Source: Nocardioides marmoribigeumensis
Lineage (GTDB): Bacteria > Actinomycetota > Actinomycetes > Propionibacteriales > Nocardioidaceae
Assembly: GCF_031458325.1 (NCBI RefSeq)
Contig: NZ_JAVDYG010000001.1
Location: forward strand, 248,001-312,000
Direction of reading: 5' to 3'
DNA length: 64,000 nt
Both the position numbers and the translations under genes were made by a program. A model generated the notes under the pieces. It did not search any database. It worked only from the letters and a program-made list of their open reading frames with translations, and was not told the origin of the DNA. This document shows positions 15,922 through 23,361 of this stretch, one piece after another. Position 1 is the stretch's first letter. Each line of letters starts with the position of its first letter.

Positions 15922-17036
15922 CAGGTGTGCACTCTCAGGAAGCGGTCGTTGACCTCGCCCTCGTAGTAGAAGACGGCGCGGCCGATGTTGTCCTCGGTCC
16001 AGGTGACGGTCGGGAAGTCGGGATCGGGTCGGTAGCCACCGGTGAACACCTCGTTGCGGGTGCCCAGCGGGTCGAAGAAGTAGATGGTCGAGCCGCGGGT
16101 GATGCCGTGGCGGGTGGGACCCACGTCGAGCTGGATCCCGTTGTAGGCAAGGACGTCCGCGGCGTCGCGCACGTCGTCCCAGTCGTCGAGCCAGAAGGCG
16201 AAGTGGTGCAGGCCTCCGTTGGGCCCCTGCACGATCGCGAGGTCGTGCGGCGAGTGGGAGCGCTCCAGCCAGGTGCCGAGCTGGTGCCCGTTGCCGTCGA
16301 GGAGCTGCTCGGTGATGCGGAAGCCGAGCACGTCCATGAAGAAGCGGGTGGACTCGCCGACCTCCTCCGCGTTGATCAGCATGTGGTCCATGCGCGGCGG
16401 GGCGATGAAGTCGCGCGGGAAGGGCTGGTCGTCGCTGGCCTTGTCGGGGAGGTGGCGCGGCTTGGTGGTGCCGACCTTCTCCACGTCGGCGACGAGCTCC
16501 ATCACGTGGCCGCTCGGGGTGAAGAAGCGGATCGACTCGCCCTGGCCCAGGGACTCGCCCTTGCCGAGGCGCTCGACCGGGAACCCGTAGCGGGTCACCT
16601 TGTCCTCGAGCTCGGCGAGGTCGTCCTCGTGGTGGACCTTGAACGACATGAGGTCCATACCCATGCGCGGGGCGTAGCGCAGCCGCAGCGAGTGGTGGTC
16701 CTCCTCGTCCCAGCACTTGAGGTAGACGCTGTCCTCGGTCAGGGCGGTGATCTCCATGCCCATCACGCCGGTGTAGTAGGCGGTCGCGAGGTCGAGGTCG
16801 GTGACCGTGACGTCGACGTGGCCGAGGCGGAGGACGCCGCGCGGCCGGCCGATGCTGGTGGCGCGGCCCGCCTGGCGCGAGTCGGAGGGGTCGCGACGGG
16901 GGGTCCCGTCGGGCGGGGCCCACGGGGCGGTGACCCGGCGGGTGCCTGCCGGGGTGCCCTCGGCGAGGTCGACGTGGGCGCCGCCCTCGCTGTCAGGCCC
17001 GCCGAGTGGGGCTGTGACGCCGTTCACAGATGTCAT
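15921..17036 (-). CDS. Catechol 2,3-dioxygenase-like extradiol dioxygenase, copy 2, with N-terminal extension
   Basis: A 371-aa paralogue of the next gene, with iron ligands H218 (PPRMDH), H277 or H278 (GLHHFAFW) and E329 (GTRNEVFTGGY). The XylE-like second shell is H264, H310 and Y319. About 68 extra residues precede the first VOC module; they are rich in Pro, Gly, Arg and Asp and look disordered. ATG 17036 (MTSVNGVTAP) is the first Met, but a later start near LGHVDVTVTD is conceivable. It is first in the twelve-gene operon, so its promoter lies in the divergent gap 17037-17136. Two intact copies suggest different substrate ranges or resistance to suicide inactivation. Confidence 0.9.
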   Translation of the reverse strand: MTSVNGVTAPLGGPDSEGGAHVDLAEGTPAGTRRVTAPWAPPDGTPRRDPSDSRQAGRATSIGRPRGVLRLGHVDVTVTDLDLATAYYTGVMGMEITALTEDSVYLKCWDEEDHHSLRLRYAPRMGMDLMSFKVHHEDDLAELEDKVTRYGFPVERLGKGESLGQGESIRFFTPSGHVMELVADVEKVGTTKPRHLPDKASDDQPFPRDFIAPPRMDHMLINAEEVGESTRFFMDVLGFRITEQLLDGNGHQLGTWLERSHSPHDLAIVQGPNGGLHHFAFWLDDWDDVRDAADVLAYNGIQLDVGPTRHGITRGSTIYFFDPLGTRNEVFTGGYRPDPDFPTVTWTEDNIGRAVFYYEGEVNDRFLRVHT

Positions 17037-17078
17037 GCAACGGACGTTAGGCCGGGGGTCCACGCCTGCCCATAGCCC

Positions 17079-17095
17079 GTTCCGCCATGCAGAAC
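17079..17095. promoter_or_regulatory. Candidate IclR operator in the divergent gap
   Basis: GTTC-c-GC-cat-GC-a-GAAC is a 17-bp interrupted palindrome midway between the divergent starts at 17036 and 17137. IclR-type regulators of aromatic catabolism typically bind short palindromes of this size at such promoters, and an IclR gene lies at 17787. The match is by eye and is inference. Confidence 0.4.
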
Positions 17096-17136
17096 AGAAG
17101 GTGGCGCTGTTCGCTCCAGCGGGACAGGCTGGGGTC

Positions 17137-17790
17137 ATGGACGCGCAGGCACCGACCGGCCCCGAGGGGATGCGGCAGCTCGTGCGCGACTACGTCTGGA
17201 CGGTCCACGCGACGTACCTCGACCACGTCAAGCACCTGCCACCGGGCGTGCGCGCGACCCTCCCCCTGGTCGCCGCCGACCAGCTGACCGTGGCGGCCGC
17301 GGCGGCCCGTCGTCTGCACCTCGTCGCGGTGACGACCCCGCTGCCCGCCGGCGCTCCGCACGAGGTCGCGATCACCGACGAGCACGGTGGGACGTCCTGG
17401 ACGACCCGCTTCTACGACCCGACCGTCCTGCCCGCGCTGGGCGTCCTGGGCGACGACTCCCCCGCCGACGTACGACGGGTGCTCGGCGTCGCCGGCACCG
17501 TCTACCACCTGACCGTCGAGCCGGGCGGCGGACTGGACGCGCACCACGCGCAGCACACCGGTGTCGCGCTGGCCAACCAGCACGCGCGGACCGTGCGCCA
17601 GCTCGAGCGGCTGCGGGTGCTGCTCCCCCACCGGACCGGACTCGTCGACGAGCTCGGCACCTGCGCCGCGCTCGGCCTCGACCACGCCGCAGCACTCCTC
17701 GGCCGAGAGCTCGCCGGGATCGAGCCGGAGCCAGGCACGTCCGCCGCCGACGTGCTGGACGCGGTCGTCGCCCGGGTGGGGCGCCGATGA
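17137..17790 (+). CDS. Unknown 217-aa protein, first gene of the divergent aromatic unit
   Basis: A soluble protein opening with MRQLVRDYVWTVHATYLDHV, with a helical, His-rich centre (GLDAHHAQHTGVALANQHAR). No signal peptide or membrane span is visible. Its stop overlaps the ATG of the IclR gene (GATGA at 17786-17790), so it belongs to the regulator/hydrolase transcript. I cannot assign a family. The size (~23 kDa) is close to the third, stimulatory subunit of phenylphosphate synthase, but the CBS motifs of that protein are not evident, so I do not make that call. Confidence 0.65.
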   Translation: MDAQAPTGPEGMRQLVRDYVWTVHATYLDHVKHLPPGVRATLPLVAADQLTVAAAAARRLHLVAVTTPLPAGAPHEVAITDEHGGTSWTTRFYDPTVLPALGVLGDDSPADVRRVLGVAGTVYHLTVEPGGGLDAHHAQHTGVALANQHARTVRQLERLRVLLPHRTGLVDELGTCAALGLDHAAALLGRELAGIEPEPGTSAADVLDAVVARVGRR

Positions 17791-18557
17791 CGCGGCCCCT
17801 GGCCACCCGGCTCTCCAGCGTCGCGACCGCCGCCCGCATCCTGCGCGAGTTCGACAAGCACAGCACCCAGCTCGGCGTGACCCAGCTGGCCGGCCGGGTC
17901 GGGGTGGGGAAGAGCTCGGCGCACCGCGTGATCTGGACCCTGGTCGAGGAGGGCCTGCTGGAGAAGGTCGAGGAGACCGGGCTGTTCCGCCTCACCACGA
18001 CCATGCGGTCCCTCGGAGCGAGCGCCGAGACCGCGCAGCGCCTGCACGAGGCCGCCACCATCCCGCTCGACCGGCTGCGGGCGCTGACCCCGGGCACGCT
18101 CCACATCGCGATCCTCGAAGGTGGCGACGTGCTCTACATCGAGCGCCGCGAGGGCCCGGGCGCGATCCAGCTGTTCCGCTCGGTCGGCGCTCGCAACGCC
18201 GCCCACGTGACGTCGAGCGGCAAGGTGCTGCTGGCCTTCCTCCCTCCCGACGAGCAGGAGCGGGCGCTGGCGCGCCTGCGGCTCACGCCCAAGACACCCC
18301 GGTCGATCACGTCCCCGCGCGCCTTCGCGACCGAGCTCGCCGCCGTACGACGGCAGGGCTACGCCGAGAACCGCGGCGAGTCCCAGCCCGGCATGTGCTC
18401 GATCGCGGCCCCGGTCCGCGACCCGGTCGGCCGGGTCGTCGCATCGGTCTCGGTCGCGGTGTACGTCGAGGACGTGGACGCCGGCCTGCCCCACCTCGCG
18501 CGGCCGGTGATCGAGACCGCCACCCACATCTCGTCCGGGCTGGGGTGGAGACCGTGA
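17787..18557 (+). CDS. IclR-family transcriptional regulator
   Basis: A 256-aa protein with an N-terminal winged helix-turn-helix (VTQLAGRVGVGKSSAHRVIWTL, here split: VTQLAGRVGVGKSS then AHRVIWTLVEEG) and the C-terminal IclR effector domain (HVTSSGKVLLAFLP, then QGYAENRGESQPGMCSIAAP). It is coupled by 4-bp overlaps to genes on both sides. IclR proteins commonly control meta- and ortho-cleavage operons in response to an aromatic ligand. It probably controls the divergent reverse operon starting at 17036 and its own transcript. Confidence 0.92.
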   Translation: MTRPLATRLSSVATAARILREFDKHSTQLGVTQLAGRVGVGKSSAHRVIWTLVEEGLLEKVEETGLFRLTTTMRSLGASAETAQRLHEAATIPLDRLRALTPGTLHIAILEGGDVLYIERREGPGAIQLFRSVGARNAAHVTSSGKVLLAFLPPDEQERALARLRLTPKTPRSITSPRAFATELAAVRRQGYAENRGESQPGMCSIAAPVRDPVGRVVASVSVAVYVEDVDAGLPHLARPVIETATHISSGLGWRP

Positions 18558-19783
18558 CCGGCGCGTGGGAGCGGGTCTGCCCCGAGGACGACCTGCTCCC
18601 CGACCAGCCGCACGGCGTGCTCGTCGGCGACTCGGGCCAGGACCGCGACCGGGTGTGCGTGGTGCGGCCGGCGTCCGGCGAGCCGGTCGCGATGCTGGAC
18701 CGCTGCCCCCACCGCGACATCGCGCTCTCCGGCGGGATCGTGAAGGACGGACAGCTCGTGTGCCCCGGCCACTTCTGGCGGTTCGACCTGGCCTCGGGAC
18801 GCTGCACCGACCGTCCGCGCCAGTCGGCCTCGGTCTACCCCACCCGCGTCGTCGACGGCTGGGTCGAGGCCCTCGTGCCCGCCCCGGCAGCGCCCCTGTC
18901 CATGCGCGAGCGGCTGCTGGCCGCCGCTGCCACCGCTCCCCCGAGGAGGTCCGCCGTGACCGCTGTCGCCACCAACCCCGAGATCGGCGAGACCGTCTCC
19001 GCAGGAGGCATCCGCACCAACCACCACGACGAGGGGTCCGGTTCGCCCGTCCTCCTCGTGCACGGGTCCGGCCCCGGGGTCAGCGCCTACGCCAACTGGC
19101 GACTCACCCTCCCCGCCCTCGCGCAGCGGTTCCGCGTCGTCGCCCCGGACGTGCTCGGCTTCGGCTACACGGAGAAGCCGCCCGGGACGTCGTACGACGT
19201 GGACACGTGGGTCCACCACCTCGTGGGCTACCTCGACGCGCTGGAGCTAGAGCGGGTCTCCGTGATCGGCAACAGCTTCGGTGGTGCCCTGGCGCTGCAC
19301 CTGGCCACGCGGCATCCCGAGCGGGTCGATCGGCTGGTGCTCATGGGCAGCGTCGGCACCAGCTTCGACCTCACCCCTGGTCTCGAACGCGTGTGGGGCT
19401 TCGAGCCGTCGCTGCCTGCGATGCGCGAGCTGCTCGAGGTCTTCGCCTTCGACACCTCGCTGCTCACCGACGACCTCGCCACCATGCGCCTGCGGGCGGC
19501 GACGCGGCCCGGCGTCCACGAGGCCTATCGGAAGATGTTCCCGGCGCCGCGCCAGCGCAGCATCGACGCGCTGGCAGTCGACGAGCAGCTGCTGCGCGAG
19601 CTCCCGCACCGCACGCTCGTCGTCCACGGACGCGAGGACCGCGTGATCCCCCTGTCGTCGTCCGAGCGCCTGCGCGAGCTGGTCCTCGACTCACGGCTGC
19701 ACGTGTTCGACGGCTGCGGCCACTGGGTGCAGATCGAGCACGCGGACATGTTCAACGAGCTGGTGATCGACTTCTTGTCCTGA
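18554..19783 (+). CDS. In-frame fusion: Rieske 2Fe-2S ferredoxin domain + meta-cleavage product hydrolase
   Basis: One open frame of 409 codons starting at GTG 18554 (GTGA overlap with the IclR stop). Residues 1-110 are a Rieske domain with C51-x-H53 and C70-x2-H73 (DRCPHRDI, VCPGHFWRF). Residues 135-409 are an alpha/beta hydrolase with oxyanion loop HGSGPG (170-175), Ser241 in GNSFGG, Asp362 in GREDRVIP and His390 in CGHWVQIEH, the DmpD/BphD pattern. The hydrolase half has its own strong Shine-Dalgarno and GTG at codon 135. The cell may therefore make both a fusion and a free 275-aa hydrolase. The hydrolase would serve the hydrolytic branch for ketone-type ring-cleavage products. Confidence 0.85.
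   Translation: MTGAWERVCPEDDLLPDQPHGVLVGDSGQDRDRVCVVRPASGEPVAMLDRCPHRDIALSGGIVKDGQLVCPGHFWRFDLASGRCTDRPRQSASVYPTRVVDGWVEALVPAPAAPLSMRERLLAAAATAPPRRSAVTAVATNPEIGETVSAGGIRTNHHDEGSGSPVLLVHGSGPGVSAYANWRLTLPALAQRFRVVAPDVLGFGYTEKPPGTSYDVDTWVHHLVGYLDALELERVSVIGNSFGGALALHLATRHPERVDRLVLMGSVGTSFDLTPGLERVWGFEPSLPAMRELLEVFAFDTSLLTDDLATMRLRAATRPGVHEAYRKMFPAPRQRSIDALAVDEQLLRELPHRTLVVHGREDRVIPLSSSERLRELVLDSRLHVFDGCGHWVQIEHADMFNELVIDFLS
18943..18958 (+). promoter_or_regulatory. Internal ribosome-binding site and GTG start for free hydrolase
   Basis: GAGGAGG (18943-18949), a 6-nt spacer and GTG (18956) stand inside the Rieske/hydrolase open frame, exactly at the domain boundary. It is a near-ideal Shine-Dalgarno, better than the one at the upstream start. 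It suggests the hydrolase was, or still is, translated separately. Confidence 0.6.
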
Positions 19784-19825
19784 GTGCCGGCCTCGATGCG
19801 CGTGTCGACGGGCTCCTCTCGCGGG

Positions 19826-20686
19826 TCAGGTAGCCAGGAACCGCAGCAGGTGCCCGGCGACCACGTCGGGCTGCTCCAGCTGGAGGAAGTGGCCCGCGTC
19901 GGGGACGAGCACGGCCTCCGCCGGTGGCGCGACGCGCGCCTCGAGGACGACGTGGAAGCGCGGGTCGAGGCAACCGTCCCGGTCGCCGTGCAGGTGCAGC
20001 AGGGGCACCACCGGCTCGGCCAGCGCGTCGCGGGTTCCGGCGCTCAGGAGGGCGCGGTAGTAGGAGACCACCGCCCTCGCGTGGGCCCGGTCCGGCACGG
20101 CGTCGGCGAGGTGGGCGAGGTCGTCGGTGGCGTCGTACCCCGGTGACCAGTCGGCCCACAGACGCCTGGTGAGGCGGGCGAAGACCCGCTCGCTCACACC
20201 GGGGACCTGGTTGAGCGCGATGTACCACGAGTGGAACGGCTGCCGGACGACCGCCGCCGCCCAGGGACCGATGGTCGCCCGGGTCGGGTTCACCCAGGCC
20301 AGGGGCGGGACGGCGAGCGTCGCCACCTTGGCGTACGGCGACCGCGGGTCGCCCGCGACCGCGGCGGCCGCGATCGCGCCCCAGTCGTGACCCACGAGCA
20401 CGGCCCGCTCGTCCCCGTCGTACAGCCGGTGGAAGGCGCGTGCGTCGGCGGCGAGCGCTCGGACCGAGTAGTCGTGGTCCGACGGGATCCCCGACGGCGC
20501 GTAGCCACGCAGGAACGGCGCGACGACACGGTGCCCCGCCTCGCCGAGCAACGGCCCGACCCGGCGCCAGGTCCAGGCCGAGTCCGGGAAGCCGTGCAGG
20601 GCCACGACGAGCGGGCCCTCGGGCGGTCCCCACTGCAGCGCCCCGACCTGGTGCGTGGGCAGGGCGTCGAGCAGTCGGCTGGTCAC
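19826..20686 (-). CDS. Alpha/beta hydrolase, epoxide-hydrolase / haloalkane-dehalogenase type
   Basis: A 286-aa hydrolase with HGFPDSAWTW (31-40; HGxP oxyanion motif), the Asp nucleophile D101 in VGHDWGA, and C-terminal HGDRDGCLD and DAGHFLQLEQP for the acid and the His base. Asp in place of Ser marks epoxide hydrolases and dehalogenases rather than esterases. The start GTG 20686 is my choice; GTG 20704 is in frame without a better ribosome site. It converges with the Rieske-hydrolase gene and may or may not belong to the aromatic pathway. Confidence 0.82.
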   Translation of the reverse strand: MTSRLLDALPTHQVGALQWGPPEGPLVVALHGFPDSAWTWRRVGPLLGEAGHRVVAPFLRGYAPSGIPSDHDYSVRALAADARAFHRLYDGDERAVLVGHDWGAIAAAAVAGDPRSPYAKVATLAVPPLAWVNPTRATIGPWAAAVVRQPFHSWYIALNQVPGVSERVFARLTRRLWADWSPGYDATDDLAHLADAVPDRAHARAVVSYYRALLSAGTRDALAEPVVPLLHLHGDRDGCLDPRFHVVLEARVAPPAEAVLVPDAGHFLQLEQPDVVAGHLLRFLAT

Positions 20687-20720
20687 GCCCCCAGCCTGCC
20701 GCACGACGTCGCGCCGGCCC

Positions 20721-21496
20721 TCAGACGACGGGGGTGCGCACGCGTCCGGCGACCACCTTCTGGACGGGGACGCCGGTCGACGACGACGCGGCTGCGGCCT
20801 CGGACTCCCTGGCCAGGAACGCGCCGAGCTCGCCGATCGTGCTCATCAGGGGCGCAGCGAAGACCACCGTGGTGTTCTTGTCCACGTCTCCGAGCGCCGC
20901 CGCGGCCAGGGACTCGCCCTCGGCGTTGATGATCTTGGCCCGCTTCTCGCGCTCGGCCTCGGCCTGCTTGGCCATCGCGCGCTTCATGCCCTCGGGCAGC
21001 TGGATGTCCTTGAGCTCGACCAGGGTCACCTCGACACCCCAATCCACGGTGGTCATGTCGAGGATCCGCCTGATGTCCAGGTTGATCCGGTCGGTCTCCG
21101 AGAGCGTCTCGTCGAGCGTGTGCTGCCCGACCACCTTGCGCAGCGTGGTCGGGCGATCTGGTCGATGGCGGCCCTGACGTTCTCGACCGCGATCACCGAC
21201 TTCACCGGGTCGTCCACGCGGAAGTACGCGACCGCGGACACGTCCACGCTGACGTTGTCGCGCGTGATGATCCCCTGCGACTGGATCGGCATCGTGACGA
21301 TCCGCAGCGAGACCCGGTGCAGCACGTCGACCACCGGGATGATCAGCCGTAGCCCGGGCTCGCGGGTGCCGACGAGACGACCGAGCCGGAACAGCACGCC
21401 GCGCTCGTACTGCTTGACGATCCGGACCGCCAGGGAGAGGCCGACCACGACGACGACCAGGAGGGTGGCCAGCGCCCAGCCTGCCGCCGTGCTCAT
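20721..21496 (-). pseudogene. SPFH/stomatin-like protein (slipin), split by a frameshift
   Basis: The first frame, from ATG 21496, has one N-terminal membrane helix ([18 protein letters not shown]) and the slipin opening [18 protein letters not shown], continuing to [11 protein letters not shown] near 21156. The homology then jumps to another frame ([20 protein letters not shown]) and runs to the stop at 20721, including the [16 protein letters not shown] coiled coil. The expected junction [12 protein letters not shown] would need one more base around 21148-21156. Product if intact: an inner-membrane-anchored scaffold of ~258 aa. It overlaps the DUF5994 gene upstream by 4 bp. Confidence 0.75.
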
Positions 21497-21924
21497 GACG
21501 ACATGCTCCCCCGGGCGTGCGCGATCAGCTCGGGGGCCGATCGCCGGTTGGTGGGGGCCAGCGCCTCGGCGACCAGCTGCTCGGCGGCGTCCGGCGTGGT
21601 CTCCGGCGGGATGACCATGACCTTGAGCTGCTGCTCGCGGGCGAGCTTGAGCAGGACGACGTGGGAGTCGTCGCTGGGGAACGATCCGGTCTTCATCATC
21701 CCGCGTCCGACCTGGATGTGACGCGGATGGGTCTGCCAGTCCGGGCGGGAGAACAGCACCCGGCTGACGCGTCCGACCTCGGGCGGGAAGTGGTCGACGA
21801 GGTCGGCCAGCTCGGTCTCGAGGTCGTGGGAGTAGGGCCACCACGCGCCGTCCAGAAGGCCGTCCGAGGGGTCGGGGGCCAGGTGGAGACGAAGGGGCCG
21901 GGACATGTGGTTCGACGTCGTCAT
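21493..21924 (-). CDS. DUF5994-family protein
   Basis: A 143-aa soluble protein with the features I associate with DUF5994: an early [18 protein letters not shown], then [20 protein letters not shown], and a late [19 protein letters not shown]. Its function is unknown. ATG 21924 was chosen for the GGAAGGCGG upstream; ATG 21906 is in frame. The stop overlaps the start of the slipin gene (TCATGA), suggesting co-transcription. Confidence 0.75.
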   Translation of the reverse strand: MTTSNHMSRPLRLHLAPDPSDGLLDGAWWPYSHDLETELADLVDHFPPEVGRVSRVLFSRPDWQTHPRHIQVGRGMMKTGSFPSDDSHVVLLKLAREQQLKVMVIPPETTPDAAEQLVAEALAPTNRRSAPELIAHARGSMSS

Positions 21925-22020
21925 GACGTCCGCCTTCCGACCGGGTCGAGGGAAGGATCCTGATGAGGCTTCCCGACCGGGTGTCACCCTCAGTCTACTC
22001 CGGTTTTCGCCTCCGCCCGC

Positions 22021-23163
22021 TCACACGAGGGCGTACGGCGGCACGTCGGCACGCCCCTGGAACGCGAGGATGGCGGGGTTGAGCACCTTGCCGTCGAGCA
22101 CCTCGATCGCTCGCCGGACGGTCTCGTCGGCCTCCCAGGACTCGGGTCCCTCGAGCACCCGGCGCAGGAACGGGACGACCGCACTGCTGACCTCCCAGGT
22201 CGCCGAGCTCCAGAGGTAGGACGGGCTGTGGTCCACGCCGTAGTACAGGACGTGGTCGCCCACCTCGAAGGTCGGCTCGTCGAAGGTCGTGGGCCGCGCC
22301 CAGGAGAACCCCATGCCGAGGTCGCAGGACACGTCGACGATCACGCTGCCGCGCCGGAACCCGGCGAGGTCGTCGGTCCTGAGGTAGACCAAGGGGTGCT
22401 CAGGGTCCTGGAGCGTGCAGTTGACGACGACGTCGTTCTCCGCGAGGTACGCCGCCAGCGGCTCGCGGCCGCGCTCGGTGATGACGTGGCTCAGGTGTTC
22501 CCCGCCGGGCTCGTGGTCGAGCTGGCGGATCCGCACCGAGTGGATGGGCGCGCCGACTGCGGCGACCCCTCGATGGGTGAGCACCGCGACCTCGTGGATC
22601 CCGTGCGCATTGAGGGCCGTGACGGCCCCTCGGGCAGTGGCACCGAACCCGATGACCACGGCGCTGAGGCGCCGTCCGTAGTCCCCGGTGAGGCCGGCCA
22701 GCTGGAGCGCGTGGATCACCGAGCAGTAGCCGGCGAGCTCGTTGTTCTTGTGGAACACGTGGAGCCCGACCGCCCCGTCGCGGGTCCAGTGGTTCATCGC
22801 CTCGAACGCGATGAGGGTCAGTCGCCGGTCGATCGCGAGCTGGGTGAGCTCGGTGTCCTGCACGCAGTGCGGCCAGCCCCACAGCACCTGCCCGGGCTCC
22901 AGGGCCGCCACGTCCTCGAGCTGGGGCTTGGGCAGCAGGACGACGTCGGAGGAGGCCAGCAGCTCCTCACGCGAGGCGAAGCCGGCGACCACGCCCTCCA
23001 GCTGGGCGTCGCTCAGGCCGAACCGCTCGGCGTACCCGTGCTCGAGGGTGATCCGCTCGCGCAGGTCGGCGTCGAGGAGCGGCAGGTGATCGGGGTGCAG
23101 CGGCAGGCGGCGCTCGTTCTCCTTGGCCGACGACCCGACCACCCCGAGCCGCAGCAGCGTCAC
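22021..23163 (-). CDS. N5-(carboxyethyl)ornithine synthase / alanine-dehydrogenase-like enzyme
   Basis: A 380-aa member of the alanine dehydrogenase / saccharopine dehydrogenase fold. The opening LGVVGSSAKENERRLPLHP resembles the KENExRxPxHPxH segment of CEOS and alanine dehydrogenase. The catalytic-type KNNELAGY follows, and the NAD-binding Rossmann strand SAVVIGFGATARGA (about 183-196). CEOS joins ornithine and pyruvate reductively; substrate assignment between CEOS and related opine-type enzymes is by resemblance only. The GTG start at 23163 overlaps the stop of the small basic gene upstream. Confidence 0.7.
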   Translation of the reverse strand: MTLLRLGVVGSSAKENERRLPLHPDHLPLLDADLRERITLEHGYAERFGLSDAQLEGVVAGFASREELLASSDVVLLPKPQLEDVAALEPGQVLWGWPHCVQDTELTQLAIDRRLTLIAFEAMNHWTRDGAVGLHVFHKNNELAGYCSVIHALQLAGLTGDYGRRLSAVVIGFGATARGAVTALNAHGIHEVAVLTHRGVAAVGAPIHSVRIRQLDHEPGGEHLSHVITERGREPLAAYLAENDVVVNCTLQDPEHPLVYLRTDDLAGFRRGSVIVDVSCDLGMGFSWARPTTFDEPTFEVGDHVLYYGVDHSPSYLWSSATWEVSSAVVPFLRRVLEGPESWEADETVRRAIEVLDGKVLNPAILAFQGRADVPPYALV

Positions 23164-23300
23164 CTGCGCTTGTCGTGGTGGAGCTTGTCGGCGAGGCTCT
23201 CCGTCGCAGCGGTGGCCTTGTCGCGCTTGTCCGCGCGCTTCTGCTTGAGGGTCTTGTCGGACTTCTTCGATGCGCTCTGCCGCGGCGACTTGTCGCTCAT
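23160..23300 (-). CDS. Small lysine-rich protein, 46 aa
   Basis: MSDKSPRQSASKKSDKTL begins a 46-residue, strongly basic chain (about one third Lys/Arg) with no hydrophobic segment. Its stop overlaps the GTG start of the CEOS-like gene, and GAGAGATCCCC precedes the start. It could be a nucleic-acid-binding or intrinsically disordered protein. No family is recognised. Confidence 0.5.
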   Translation of the reverse strand: MSDKSPRQSASKKSDKTLKQKRADKRDKATAATESLADKLHHDKRR

Positions 23301-23361
23301 GGGGATCTCTCTGAGAGGAGGGCCTGAACGGCTCCCGTCCCACCACCGTACGCCGCTCGGC

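Noticed and set aside
17137-17790. Calling the 217-aa protein the third subunit of phenylphosphate synthase
   Set aside because: The size is similar, but no CBS-domain motifs are visible.
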